Of a DNA stretch of 64,000 nt, positions 46,545 to 58,372 are shown piece by piece. Origin of the DNA: Apiotrichum sp. Y4204. Taxonomy: Eukaryota > Basidiomycota > Tremellomycetes > Trichosporonales > Trichosporonaceae. The DNA is taken from assembly GCA_025531455.1 (NCBI GenBank), contig JAMYHL010000010.1, positions 992,001 to 1,056,000 of the forward strand, given 5' to 3'. A program made the position numbers and the translations under genes. Position 1 is the stretch's first letter; each line of letters begins with the position of its first letter. Below the pieces are notes generated by a model that ran no database searches, was not told the origin of the DNA, and saw nothing but the letters and a program-made list of their open reading frames with translations.

Positions 46545-49500
46545 ATGCCACCTGGTAAGTAGAGGCGCGAGGTGATGATAGCACATGGAGTTGGCAGCCT
46601 GGGCCAGCTGGGCAGCCCTGCGAGCGCACACGCGCTGCACCCGTGCTGTCGGGTGTACGGAACCCTCGACGGTGCCGTCAAGTCCCTGCCGTACAGGTGG
46701 TACATGAACGTGTCCAGGACGACAGTCCTGTTCATGGGAACGCCTTTAGTCTCGAAAGTCTCTCGGACCCTTTGTGCACCATGCGTGCTGCCGTGGCGGT
46801 CCGCAAGGGCTTTCACATATTCTCCGGGCCACATCGACGCGGCGTCCGCGGTGGCCGCACCCTTACACTTGTTCCCCTTTTTCCGCTAACATTGCCAGCG
46901 CTGTCGTTCGTGTCAGCCCCATCCGCCAATGCTATTCTTTCCGATCTGCGGCCAACGACCCTCACCGTGGCCGCACTCGACTATGTCAACGCGTTTCTTG
47001 ACGAGCTCCTCGTATCCTTGATCACCTCCGCGCGTTCCATCAACCCCACGCATCTGCGCACTCGTGGCGTACCGGCCGTCTTCGCAGCCGACCGCGATGG
47101 GAGTGATCAGCCGTCGCATTCGTCCGTGGGCGCGTTAGGCCATTCGGCTGTTGGCGAAGCCGAGGTGGAGATCCGTGGGTGGTATGATAGCCATCCAACA
47201 GCCCAGAAAGGCGTCTCGGGCTTTCCTCCAGCGGGCACAGGTCACGGCCTCCTGGCCACGAGCTCTCGCACCGCTGGGAGCAACGTGGCTAGCGACGCCG
47301 CATTCCCGGTCCGTGAGGCCGTCGAGCTCATGCGCGTTAAGGTGACAATGTTCTCGGTACGTTTATGATCCATGATGACTGAAGTGTGGGGCAATAGTGA
47401 GGCTTGTGCAATGTGTGGGACGACCGTGAGGCCGCGTGAGGCTTGCAAGGTTCTATGATCGGTGGCGTACAAGACTTTGTGTCGTCACGAAACCCATGTC
47501 CCCATCATCCCCGTTGGCGTCAAGCCTCGTTTCGCCGCCATGGACTCTTGACCGACATAGCAATGAGATCCGGCCGACGGCGTCCACAGCTCAAGTCCAT
47601 GTCCATTACGGTGATGGGTGTGATTGGACTGGATAACGGGCGTACCCGTTTCACGCGTCGCCGTGGCGTGGCGAAACCGACGTGTTACAGTAGCATTACT
47701 GACAATCCAGACATTTGCACCTAACGCGCCATCAGATGTGGCGGTGGAAGAGGTCCTCCGCAGCTGGAAGAGCGTCGGGGGTGACATTGCCGAGGAGACC
47801 ATATCACCAGCTGGGCTGTGGATCACCGCGATCCTCGAGTGAGTGCGCACAGTTGTCTCAAATGCAGGTGGCACGACTCTTTTTGCTGACTCTAAAAGAC
47901 ACGTCTCGGAGCACGTTCTCTCCAAGCTGTCCCAGGTAGTTGCACGGGATTCCTCAGTCACCGCTGCTGGCGTTCAGGACCTCTACACTGCCCTGTGCGA
48001 GGACGACAGCGTATACGGATTCTTTAAGAGCATGGAGCGTAAGTGACATGAATGTTATAACCGCTTACTCCAGTTCGGAAGGCCTTGGAAACGGAGATCC
48101 GTGCAGACACTACGCGTCGGAGGCCCCAGCGAACAGCGAGCGGATCAGCAGTGCCGCGGGCATCGTCCCCGTCAGAGAGACCGTCGACGACGTCGGTCAG
48201 CTCGCCACATGGCTCCAAAAGCTCACTCTCCTCGACGACGCAAGGTGACCACCGCAAGTCCCTCGTCGCATCACGGTCACCAAGTGAACAACACTTAAGG
48301 GGCACGTCAAAGTCGGCTTCTTCTACACAGGTCAACAACCATAAACGTACCTCGAGTGTGCTCTCCATCTCCACCAAACAACCATCCTTTGAGTCGTCCC
48401 ACGATCCGCTTGGGAAACGGTTTTCTACTACCGACAAGGCGGAGGAAGACTTCGACGCCTTCTTGCGCAGTGGCGAAACGATGCGTGTCTCGTTGACTCC
48501 CAGCCGCTTCAGCACTTTTGAAGTGAGTGGCATAAACGCCAGCTCTTACTCGGTCAACTAACAATCCAGACCTCACCAGTGTCGTCGCCCAGTCGACCGC
48601 CCGAGGTGCGAATTCACCCCAATACATCCAGCAATGTTCTATCTGTTCCGCCATCGTCCAGCGAGTCGTCGCTACTCTCCAGTAGTACACAGGCAAGCAC
48701 CGTCGACTCGGGGCGGTTTGGAAATTATCGCCAGGTGGCCGGACGAAGCTGGTCTTCGGCGACCAAACTGATGCCGCGCGATGCCGCCATTGAAGAGAAG
48801 ACCGAGGAAGAGGACGGGATGGACCGGCCGTCGGTTTTGGACTTCATACGGAAGGAGCGTTCGGAGCGGTCACCGACAAACCAGTCGACCCCGGTTATCC
48901 GCACTGTGCCCGCTGTAATTCTTGGCACTCCATCCTCACCCCAGGACGATGACACAGAAAGCCTCGCCACCGATCACTCTGACCTCCCCCGACGTGTAGC
49001 ATCCTTGCACGCAACGTCTACGCCTGTGTCCGAGCCAGGAGACTCGCCGCGCATGTCCCCTGCTGTGTTCCCCCGCTCGATCCGCAGTGCCAGCGAAGGA
49101 GGGCCTGATCTTCCCGCCCAGGCTACGTTCCGACGCAAAAACGGAACACGTCGTGAAATACTCGAGTCGTCCATGGAGAACCGCGAGATAGCGAAATTCT
49201 TCGCCTCAACCCCGCCCCCAACCGTGACGTCTTTCTCGACTCTTCGGGACGAGGACAGCCCCAGCGTGTCGACCGGCAGCAAGCATCGCATGCCGTCGCT
49301 GAAGAACCTCATGTCAATCATGAAGAAGGATCGTGCACACTCAAAGGACCCCGAGAAACAGCCGTTGACTGTTTCATCACCCCAGAGATCGCCCACACCG
49401 GCGTCTGACCTTCACGGACAGGTGCCACGTCTTCGTGCACAGAAGTCATCAAGCAGTTTTGCCTCTGGATCGACCGTCATGGCGCTCGGCATGAGCACAA

Positions 49501-50852
49501 GCTCCCTCTCAACCGACCCTCACCCAGGAAACCCTTCGCACACCGAGTCGCCTGTCAAGCCCCGCCAGCTGCTCCGTAAGCCCTCTCTCGTGCGCAAATG
49601 GGCGTCCCAGGTCGCGACTGGCGACCAGCGCTCAGTTGGCCGGAGGCGGGGAAGCACACCCCGGAGCACAAACTCGCCGCTCCCGACTCAGGATGAAAAG
49701 GAAGACATGGAACTGGAACCGGACGAGGTGGTTGGAAACGTGCGCCGCGCCGTGTCTGCACCGCTGTTGTCTAGCTCACCCGCGCGTGGCCTCGGGCTCG
49801 GTGGCATCGATCTTCCCGAGGCGCTACTCATCTCGCCAATCGAGGAAGGTGATGATGTTGAGCAAGGTCCTCAGGCGGCTCTCGCACAACTGACTGCGGG
49901 AAGCACCAAATCCTCCCCATCTTTGAGCATCGACAGTCCTCGCATCGGTCCCAAGATCGTGCGTCCGTCATCCCGCTCTCCATCGCGTCCGTCATCCATC
50001 AGCTCGCTGCGTGACAGCCCGGGTATGCGTTCCAGCCCCTTGCATCACCGCGTTTTAGAACTTGCACGCGAAGGCGATGATGGCAGTCCGTCATCCATTC
50101 CGCCCCCGCCTGTGCCTCACGCGCCACTTTCGCCGTTCCCGCAGTCCCCAGAGGTCAGCTCCGCACTCGGCGGCTCGTCCGTTGCGGGCTCGGCTACGTC
50201 TGACATCTTTGTTTCGGCGGACGAGCTGGACGACGAAGTGTTCGCTGAGACGCCTGAGGCCGGTGCCCCTAAGATCCTCGAGCATGCTCCGAGCCCTCAA
50301 TTGGCTGCCACCCCAAAACTTGAAACCATGACGGAGGTCCCCGGTGCCGAGAGCCCCTCGACCAACGGGTCTAACGACGTCGTCCCCGTTTCGGAACTTG
50401 TTCCACTGCGCCACCTTCTCGACCACGCCACGAGTGCGGCCGAGTGTCAAATGCTGCTTGACGCGATCCTCTCACAGCTCGGTGTCCCTCGCGCCGCCAG
50501 CGGACCGGTCACGAACCCGACGCCTGAGGACCGTGTTGTTGCTTGGCTCCTCGCTGGACGTGAGGGACCCGTCGGTGACGCGCGGCCCGCTCTGTCCAAG
50601 CGTCGCCCGGCCTCGTCTCCGCTCAGCAGCTCTGTGACGAGCACCAGGCGCAGAAGCAATCGCTACAGTATGTCGTCGGAGACGACAATGAAGACGCTGC
50701 CGGCGCTTCCGGGATCGATCGTGGATCTTGGCAGCAGCGCGGAGTTGAATGGGGGGCATGCCACCGAACCCCGTCGTGTGGACGTCGCTGCTGAAGGCGC
50801 AGCGGTCGCGGTTGCCGTTGCTGATGACAAAATGGCCAAGTGCCTCGCGTAA
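46545..50852 (+). CDS. Large Ser/Pro-rich protein of unknown function with helical N-terminal region
   Basis: Six exons, 46545..46554, 46899..47356, 47711..47838, 47899..48038, 48074..48522 and 48570..50852, give 1155 residues, all in phase. Exon 1 is 10 nt (MPP plus one base). The N-terminal 220 residues are ordered and mostly helical: SANAILSDLRPTTLTVAALDYVNAFLDELLVSLI, REAVELMRVKVTMF, SPAGLWITAILEHVSEHVLSKL and AGVQDLYTALCEDDSVYGFF. The spacing of these helices recalls a histone-fold-like pair found in some conserved fungal proteins (tentative). The remaining 900 residues are Ser/Pro/Thr-rich and probably disordered with many SP/TP sites, ending in a short helix (LVPLRHLLDHATSAAECQMLL). 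Nuclear or bud-site regulator roles are guesses; I assign no function. Confidence 0.75.
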
Positions 50853-51168
50853 GGGCTGGATGAGATCTAGCGCAGCAAAGTGTTTGGATGAGAGATGCGT
50901 AAGGATTACGGATAATAGCGGAGGGACATCTGGGGAGTATGTTTAGAGGGAAAAGGACAAAAGGACAGACAGCGGAAGCGGTCTATCACGGGCAGAGTTT
51001 GTAGATTCTGTAGAGATATGACTGGTAAGTCTCTTATAGTGTTCTGTTTGGGATGTAGTGTAGAAAGACATAATGCATGTCGCTGGCAGTGTGCTACAGT
51101 GATGCGAACCAATGCGAGGGTGAGGATCAGGAGTGAATGATGAGGGAAAGCGTAGAGGAACACTCGTG
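50853..51168. other. Convergent 3' region
   Basis: 316 bp between the stop codons of the large unknown gene and DUG3. No gene or repeat is seen. Confidence 0.4.
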
Positions 51169-52654
51169 TTATGCGGCAGAGACGGCGGTATCGTAGGCGA
51201 AGCCGTGTCCGAATCCGAGCTGGATGGCAAAGTCTGGGGAACGCGTGTGGCTCGCGGGGTCCTGCGGCGGGACCCAGTACTCATCAATGATTGGGATCTG
51301 GAGGAGGTTCATTTTCGGCGTGATGACGACCATCATGTTGGTCTTAACCTCGATCCAATCCGTGCGCTCAAAGGTGAGAGGCTCGCTCGCAATCATGATG
51401 ATGCGTTCGCGCTTGTCCGCCTTAGTCATGCGGTAGAGACCTGCGCCGGCGTCGTACTCGTCGAAACTTGTTCCCGACGAGAAGAAGAGCGAGGACGCCT
51501 CGGACGTGCGCGACGAGATGTATCGTGTAGCCACGACCGTGTGACCGTCCGAAACGACAAAGTTCATGAGCGACGGGCCGGTCTGATGTGAGCAGACAGG
51601 CTTCAAAGATCGACAAAGGCAGCCGTATAGTTACTCACAATGCCAGCCTCCTTGGACAACTTGTTGATAAAGTGGATAGTCTTCATCATTGCGTCACGTA
51701 GCTCGACGTGCGTGAACGATTTTGCGTGCGGGTCTTTCAACTGAGAGTCAGTGACCGCCTACAGCCGCGAACCCACCATGGAGAGGAAAACCATAAACGC
51801 CCATTCGGAATCAGTGTAGCCTGAGGGGTAGAGGAAGAGTTCGTCTGAGAGCGAGGCTTGCAGCGCACGCTTGATCTTGGGAAACTCGTTGATCTCGCCA
51901 TTGTGCATCCACTGAGCCGTCAGTTATGTCCGGTATCGAATCAGACGGCGGGGAGGGCCGACAAGTGAGACTCTACGACGTACCATCAAGCGGTCAAACA
52001 TCCATGGGTGGCAGTTATCTTCACTAGGCGCGCCGGCCATCGTGCTCGCGCGGACGTGGGCAAAGATGAGTGGACTCCGGATCTTCTCGGCCAAGCGCGT
52101 GAGATTGGCATTGCTCCACGCCGGCGAGATGGACTTGAAGACACAAGGGCGCTCCAGCTCGTGTTCGCGTTCTGACTCTGCACGGAGAGCCGCACGCTGT
52201 GCGCGCTCCTCCTCCTCTTCATGTGCGGCGTCCTCGGCTCCCAACGGTACAACACCAGCGACAGGAGACTGCGATGGCGTGCCAGATCGCAAAGTCGACG
52301 GCCCGCCGATTGGCGGTGTTGACGGCGCTGGCGGCGGCGGCGAGCTAGGTCCTCCACCACTTGCGATATCGCGCCGCGAAACGTGCGGGCACGGCCGGTC
52401 TGTAAGTACCGGATCATACCACCCGATACCAAAGCCGTCGGCCTGCCGTCAGCTCAGCGCCAAGAGAAAAACTAACATTCATTGGCCTACTGCTTGGGAA
52501 GCGCAGCTTGCTCTCGAACGCCTGGTTTGTGATGCTATGCCGCGGACGCGTGACGAGGTGAGCGACCTGAATTGGCTCAACTCCCTTGTATACAATCTGA
52601 AGTGAGTTTCGCAGTCCGAATCCTGGCGATGCAGCAACGTACGAAGCGACACAT
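51169..52654 (-). CDS. DUG3: DUG3-like class II glutamine amidotransferase (glutathione degradation)
   Basis: Six exons, complement(51169..51582, 51639..51740, 51777..51911, 51984..52442, 52477..52596, 52643..52654), give 413 residues. Exon 1 is 12 nt and encodes MCRF; Cys2 is the N-terminal nucleophile after Met removal. Then VYKGVEPIQVAHLVTRPRHSITNQAF, ADGFGIGWYDP, SPLIFAHVRAST, NCHPWMFDRLMWMHNGEIN (oxyanion Asn-Gly), and DSEWAFMVFLS follow the GATase-2 pattern. Dug3 with the peptidase-like Dug2 splits the gamma-glutamyl bond of glutathione in the cytosol. About 80 residues of Pro/Ser and Glu/Arg-rich sequence are inserted between WYDP and CVFKSISPAWSN. DUG2 is not in the window. Confidence 0.92.
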
Positions 52655-53274
52655 GGTGGCGAATCACGGCAGAGGCCTTCCACTGCGGTCGAAAGAAATG
52701 CGATACTGAGAGAGAAATGGCGGGATGTGCGATGAGGAAATCAGCTCCCCTATCTGTGTCGAGTGTCAATGTCGTCCCAAAGACTTTAGTGAAAATAAGA
52801 TGAAAGAGACAACAGTGTGAAGAGACAAGGAACTGAGCACTATCGTTGACATGTCGTGCCCAACGGCTTCGAGTCGATCCAATCGAACATCGATGACGAC
52901 AGCAGTCGGGACAGTTGCCAGGAACCCAATAGGCAAAATGCTAATCGTTGCTAATAGCAAACTGCTCGCGCTGCTCGTGTGCTCAGGAAAACTTAACGGA
53001 ACCAAACAGTTTCTATTGTGTGAGGCATGTGAGGCCAAAGCTGGGGCCCCAGATGATCTCTTGACTTCCACGACCAAATGGCGGCGAGATGCGACGTGCC
53101 ACCCCCCGCGCCGCGCGCCGACTGCCAAGCTGCCAACACGCGCACACGACAAGGCAGGACCAAAGGTCAGTCGACACTTGACAAGCCAAGAACTCTGCTC
53201 TCTCATCGCATTCTCTCTCCTTGGCATAGCTCACACTCCCTCCCTTCCCAACTCCCCCCGATCTAGTTTTCTCC
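52655..53274. promoter_or_regulatory. Divergent promoter of DUG3 and Tudor-SN genes
   Basis: 620 bp between diverging starts. The plus-proximal 60 bases are CT-rich, as expected for a leader. No coding frame is supported. Confidence 0.45.
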
Positions 53275-56200
53275 ATGTCCACGCGTGCTGTGAGTTGCGA
53301 CGTGTTTCCTCTTGACTAACCCTTCAGATCGTCAAGTGTATGTCCATTCTCAAATTCCGCGTAGATGGGTTTTAGTGTGTGGACAACAGATCGAACCCGA
53401 TGTTCCAGGAATGCTCATTGGCGGAATCTGACCCACATGACATTTATCACCGCATCTACGCTCTTCTGAGGGTTCCCCGACGCTTACATTCTCAGCGGTC
53501 CTCTCCGGCGACACGGTTATCGTGCGACCCAAGGAGGCGCCCGCCCGCGGCCAGCCCGCGAAGGAGCGGTGAGCAATTCTGTGTGCTGTAGTCCTGATCA
53601 GAGCAGTGTTCTTCACCTGGCCGGAATTACCGCTCCCCGTGTCGGCTCCTCCGTACGCGATGACGAGGTAAGGAGGCGCGCCAACATGGAAACTGACCTC
53701 AGCCGTGGGCCTTCCCCGCACGGGAGTTCCTCCGCGCGCACCTTGTTGGAAAGGAGGTTGCATTCACTGTCACACACACGATCCCCAGCGGCGGCGAGTT
53801 TGCAAACATCCTCTCGGCCCCGCCTGCTGCCGGACAGCCGCCCCAGGACGTTGCCACGCTCGTCGTCGCTGCCGGGTGGGCCAAGGCTCGTGACAACGCG
53901 CCCGAGGCCCTCAAGGACGCGGAGGCTGCCGCCCAGGCCGAGGGGAAGGGTCTCTGGGCCGCAGAAGCTGAAACTGTGAGCTAATGCACGAAGGGCTAAT
54001 CTCACGATGCCAGCAGCGCACCGTCGCGTTCCAGATGCCGGCCGACCCCCACGCCTTCATCGCCGAGCACAAAGGCAAGGATCTCGATGGTGAGTGGAGA
54101 GAAGCGTCACCTTACTTACATCAGCTATTGTCGAGCAGGTCCGCGATGGCACCCAGCTTCGTGTTCGCTTGATCCTTGACGACAGCACTCATCAGTTTAT
54201 CACCCTTGTTGTGGCCGGCGCGAAGAGTCCACGCGCGTCCATGATGCGCGACGGCGAGGCAACAGGTGCTGAGCCGTGGGGTGAGGAGGCCAAGTACTTC
54301 ACCGAGATACGTCTTCTTCAGCGTCCGATCAAGGTCCGTCTTCTTTCGGCCCCTGTCTCGCTTGGTGCCTCGCCTCTTGCTGGCCCCAACCCGGATGGAA
54401 GCCTTCCTGCTCCTTCCACTGGCGCAAGCTTTATTATCGGTCAGGCGTGAGTGCTCATCAACTTCAAGTGATTGACTCCAGTATCCACCCCAATGGAAAC
54501 ATTGCCGAGTTTTTGACGGCCGCTGGACTCGCCAAGGTCATTGACGTGAGTGAGGCGTACCGGGATGGAATTGACTTCAGTGGCATGCCGGTATTCTCGC
54601 ACCGCACGGCGGCCTCGACAAACTGCGCGCCGCCGAGCGCTCTGCTAAGGAGAAGCGTGCTGGTCTTTGGGAGAGCTACGGTGCTAACAAAGCGGGCGCC
54701 GCCCCCGGTGCCGCCCCTGGCGGCAAGACCACCAAGGGCCAGGCCTTCGATGCCACCGTCGTCCGTATCTGGGGCCCCGACCAGCTCTCCATTGTGGCCA
54801 AGGGCGATGACAGCAGCAAGGAGCGCCGTGTACAGCTTGCATCTGTCCGTGGTCCTCGTGGCTCCGACGCTAAGAACGCGTACTGGGCGGGCGAGGCCAA
54901 GGAGTGAGTAAAGGGTTCTAAACTAGCTGACATCCAGATTCCTTCGCAAGCGTCTTATTGGCAAGGTTGTGCACGTCGTGGTGGACTACGTCAAGCCCAA
55001 GGATGGCGAGTACGAGGAGCGCGAGTGTGTGACCATCACCTACGGTCACCAGAACAGCAACATCTCCGAGCAGCTCATTGAGAAGGGTCTTGCGACTGTT
55101 CTTCGTCACCGCCGTGATGACGAGGAGCGCTCGGCCGAGCTGGACAAGCTTATTGTCGCCGAGCAGACTGCCACTGCTGAGACCCGCGGACTTCACTCGC
55201 CCAAGGACGTCCCCGTCCAGCAGCGCATTGTGGATGCGTCGGAGAACTCGCACCGTGCGGCGCAATACCTTCCTTCGTGGAAGCGTGCCGGCAAACATCC
55301 CGCAGTTGTCGACTTTGTCTCGGGTGGCCACCGCTTCAAGCTCCTCCTTCCCAAGGAGCACGCCAAGATTACCTTCGTTCTCGCTGGTATCAAGGCTCCT
55401 CGAACTGCGCGTACACCGCAGGAGAAGTCGGAACCGTATGGCGCCGAGGCCCACCGCTTTGCGTCGCGCTTCATGCAGCGGGACGTTGAGGTCACCTTCG
55501 ACAGCAACGACAAGCAGGGCGGATTTATCGGCGCCCTCTACGCTGGTGGTCAAAACGTTGCCGTTGAGCTTGTGCGTGCTGGCCTTGCGACCGTGCACGA
55601 GTACTCTGCCCAGAACCTTCCCTTCAGCGCCGAGCTCTTTGCTGCCGAGGAGCAGGCGAAGAAGGAGCACAAGAACGTAGGTTTTGGACCTGATTGTGTG
55701 CTGATCGCTAGATCTGGTCAGACTTCACCGGCGAGGAGGCGGCTCCTGTTGAGGAGCCCACCGGAGCGCTTCCTCCTCAGTACCTCGACGTGTATGTGAC
55801 GGCCGTCAAGGAGTCGGACCCATTCGCTTTCAGCGTTCAGGTTCTGGAGGACACGAACGTTGCTGCTCTTGAGAAGCTCATGTCTGACCTCTCACTCCAC
55901 AACCGCAATGCCGGAAATGCCGCTCCAGCTGGTTTCAGCCCGCGCACTGGCGACATTGTGGCTGCGAAGTGGAGTGAGGACAACCAGTGGTACCGCGCCA
56001 AGGTGAAGAAGGCGAGCGGAATGAAGAAGGAGGCAACGGTGGTTCTCATGGACTATGGAAATGAGGAGACGATGCCGTTCTCGCGCATTCGCCCTCTCGA
56101 CACCAAGTTCAAGTCGCTCCCCGGGCAGGCGCGAGAGGCGCGTCTGTCGTTTGTCAAGCTGCCGACCAAGGACAGCGAGTACGGTCCGGACGCACGTCGC

Positions 56201-56525
56201 CGCTTCGGCCAGTTCACTGAGGGCCGCAAGCTCGTCGCCAACATCGACCAGCGCGAGGGCAACCTCTTGCACCTGCGCCTCATTGACCCGTCCGACCCGA
56301 ACGCCGTGCAAGACCCACTGGCGTGTATCAACGCGGACCTTGTCCGTGATGGTGAGTCACATACTGCATTTCAGCATCTAACACGTAGGCCTTGCGACGC
56401 TCGACAAATCGTGTCGCTATATCAACGCGTACCCCCAGGTGGTGAAGAAGATCAACCAGGCGTGCGAGGGTGCCAAGGCTGACCGCCTTGGTATCTTCGA
56501 GTTTGGCGACGTGAGCGAGGACTAG
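53275..56525 (+). CDS. SND1: Tudor-SN (SND1, p100): staphylococcal nuclease-like repeats plus Tudor domain
   Basis: Twelve exons: 53275..53289, 53328..53337, 53496..53568, 53607..53667, 53703..53975, 54014..54089, 54125..54446, 54482..54545, 54581..54903, 54938..55676, 55712..56351, 56389..56525. They give 910 residues, the usual family length. SN repeat 1 shows SVLSGDTVIVRP, VLHLAGITAPRVGS and PWAFPARE. Later repeats show IVEQVRDGTQLRVRLIL, IHPNGNIAEFL, WHAGILAPHGGLDKL, VVRIWGPDQLSIV and FVLAGIKAPRTAR. The Tudor domain is at about 690-750 (GDIVAAKWSEDNQWYRAKV, VVLMDYGNEETMPF), followed by the fifth partial SN repeat. The protein binds RNA in stress granules and in transcription and splicing complexes. 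Exons 1 and 2 are 15 and 10 nt. Exon 6 can begin at 54014 or 54017 (CAGCAG). Confidence 0.95.
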
Positions 56526-57181
56526 AGCGGGCGGTGGGCCAAGAGTAGCGTGGTGAACGCTTGAAGTTTTGGAAACGGCCATAACGGTCAGCGGTAGCAG
56601 TCTTCTATCTAGCATTGCATGGGCATGTCATGTCGTGTGCGCTCGGCTTTGGGAATAGAGGAGTGAAGGAGTGCGCGAAAGAGACATCCCCGTTGGTTTT
56701 AATTGTTTACTTTGACGTGTCCAAGCCAGACGACTCCCAAATATCCACCCAATGCGGTAGAAGGAAAAGATTTGACGTCGACCAGCCTCGTCTGGTACGA
56801 CTGTGGTGTGCTTTGCAGCAGCCTGTGTTGTCCGAAGACACAAACAATCAGCCGTTCCGGAAACGGGAATCGAACACAGGTCCCCCTAGCCAAGGAGCCC
56901 GCAGCGGGTCTAGTGCCATGGGCACCACAGTTTTGCTTGATTTTCCGCATATACAATATCCTGGTCTCACAGCACACAACACTTGATCTGGAGCCCCATA
57001 TCGGCGATCCACTTCGGTAACCACATGCAACCACGACGTGAATACCGGGAATGACCTCACGCGTCCCTTGACCATATGGTGCACAGATGTCTGCATCGCA
57101 CCTGTCGCTACCCCAAGGTGTTGTACCTCATACTAAACCTTGAACAGTCATCGTCTCTCACCTAACACCACTCAATCCACC
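56526..57181. other. Intergenic region with tRNA-like B-box remnant
   Basis: 656 bp between two plus-strand genes. On the minus strand near 56850-56890 a B-box-like GTTCGATTCCCG occurs with a possible A-box-like TGGCTAGGGGG before it, but no acceptor or D stem can be formed. I read this as a decayed tRNA or chance. Otherwise nothing is seen. Confidence 0.35.
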
Positions 57182-58372
57182 ATGACCGCCGACCCCGTCC
57201 GCATCTCGTACAACACTCTCCTCTCGGACCCTGCCAGCGCCGCGCCCGCAATCAACGCCGCGCTCGGCAATGCCCCAGGCAGTCTGGGGATCATTCTCAT
57301 CGGGGGTGGGTACAGACATGAGGCACCTCGGCTGCCATCCTTTTTAGCACATTCACAGCCCAAGCTCACGCCTACAGACCTCCCTCCCGAGTTTCCGGCC
57401 GCGCGCGAACGCCTCTTTCGCCTCGCACGCGAGTTTGCGCGCCTCCCGGAGGAGCAGCGCGAGTCGTGCGCACGCCCCGAGACAAGCTACTTCTTTGGGT
57501 GGAGCCACGGCAAGGAGGTGATGAACGGCGTGCGTGTGGGCTGTATTCTACGCATTTTCTCGTCTGACGGCAGAAACCGGACACAGCAAAGGGGTCATAC
57601 TATGCTAACCCGCTCCTCGACCGCCCAGAGGTCAGCGACGCACAGCGCAAGCAGCACCCGGAGTACTTTTCGGGGAACGTGTGGCCGGCCCTCGCGGGGA
57701 TGGAGGACTTTGAGCCGGCATTCAAGGCTCTCGGCCGCGTTGTGGCTGACGTCGGTCTCGCACTTGCTTCGGCGTGCGAGGGTTTCGTGCAGCATTCGCA
57801 GGGAATCCACTCGCTCATCTCCAAGAGTCAGAGCAACAAGGCGCGCCTCCTTCACTACTACCCCCAGACCGGGCGGGGCGGCGACGACGCGTGCGGGACG
57901 CACATCGACCACTCGCTGCTCACGGGTCTGTGTGCGGCGATGTACTTTGACGACATCACTGGCGAGAGGGTGCCGCCGCCGGGGGGGGACGCGGGGCTGT
58001 TCATCTACCCCCGCGGCGCAAAGGAGGAGACACTGCCCGTCAAGGCGTCGATTCCCGAGGACTGTCTTGGTGGGTAGTGCTAGTGTTTTGAATTCTGACA
58101 GCAGCATTCCAGACCGGCGAGGCGATCGAGCTCCTCACAGGCGGCAAGCTGCGCGCGACTTGGCATTATGTTTCGGCTGGAAGCGGGGGCGAGGCCGTTT
58201 CGCGCGAAACATTTGCCTTCTTCCTTCAGTAAGTCGAAAGTGGAGTGGAGCTGACGCCAGACCGGATGTCGACGACGTGATTTCCCCAGAGGGTGAGACG
58301 TTTGGGCAGTTTACGAAGCGGATTATCGCCAGGCACTACGGCGAGGACAGCCAGGCGGAGGGGGGCAACTGA
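57182..58372 (+). CDS. 2-oxoglutarate/Fe(II)-dependent oxygenase (isopenicillin-N-synthase-like)
   Basis: Five exons, 57182..57305, 57378..57529, 57574..58069, 58105..58228 and 58261..58372, give 335 residues. The double-stranded beta-helix core has the Fe ligands in CGTHIDHSLLTG (His and Asp near 202 and 204) and LRATWHYV (His near 278), and the 2-oxoglutarate Arg in VSRETFAFF (near 291). The N-terminal part (FFGWSHGKEV) matches the DIOX_N-type lid. The substrate is unknown; no biosynthetic genes lie beside it. The first intron (57306-57377) is 72 nt, a multiple of three without a stop, so an unspliced form stays in frame. The third intron ends in CAGCAG, giving acceptors at 58102 and 58105. 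Confidence 0.85.
   Translation: MTADPVRISYNTLLSDPASAAPAINAALGNAPGSLGIILIGGGYRHEAPRLPSFLAHSQPKLTPTDLPPEFPAARERLFRLAREFARLPEEQRESCARPETSYFFGWSHGKEVMNGVRVGCILRIFSSDGRNRTQQRGHTMLTRSSTAQRSATHSASSTRSTFRGTCGRPSRGWRTLSRHSRLSAALWLTSVSHLLRRARVSCSIRRESTRSSPRVRATRRASFTTTPRPGGAATTRAGRTSTTRCSRVCVRRCTLTTSLARGCRRRGGTRGCSSTPAAQRRRHCPSRRRFPRTVLVGSASVLNSDSSIPDRRGDRAPHRRQAARDLALCFGWKRGRGRFARNICLLPSVSRKWSGADARPDVDDVISPEGETFGQFTKRIIARHYGEDSQAEGGN

Noticed and set aside
46555..46898. C/D snoRNA in first intron (GTGATGA box at 46572-46578)
   Set aside because: No CTGA D box at suitable distance downstream.
47357..47710. C/D snoRNA in the 354-nt intron (ATGATGA at 47372-47378)
   Set aside because: The only CTGA follows immediately; no downstream D box.
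56850..56960. Possible tRNA on the minus strand (GTTCGATTCCCG)
   Set aside because: T stem has two mismatches and no acceptor partner is present. At most a remnant.
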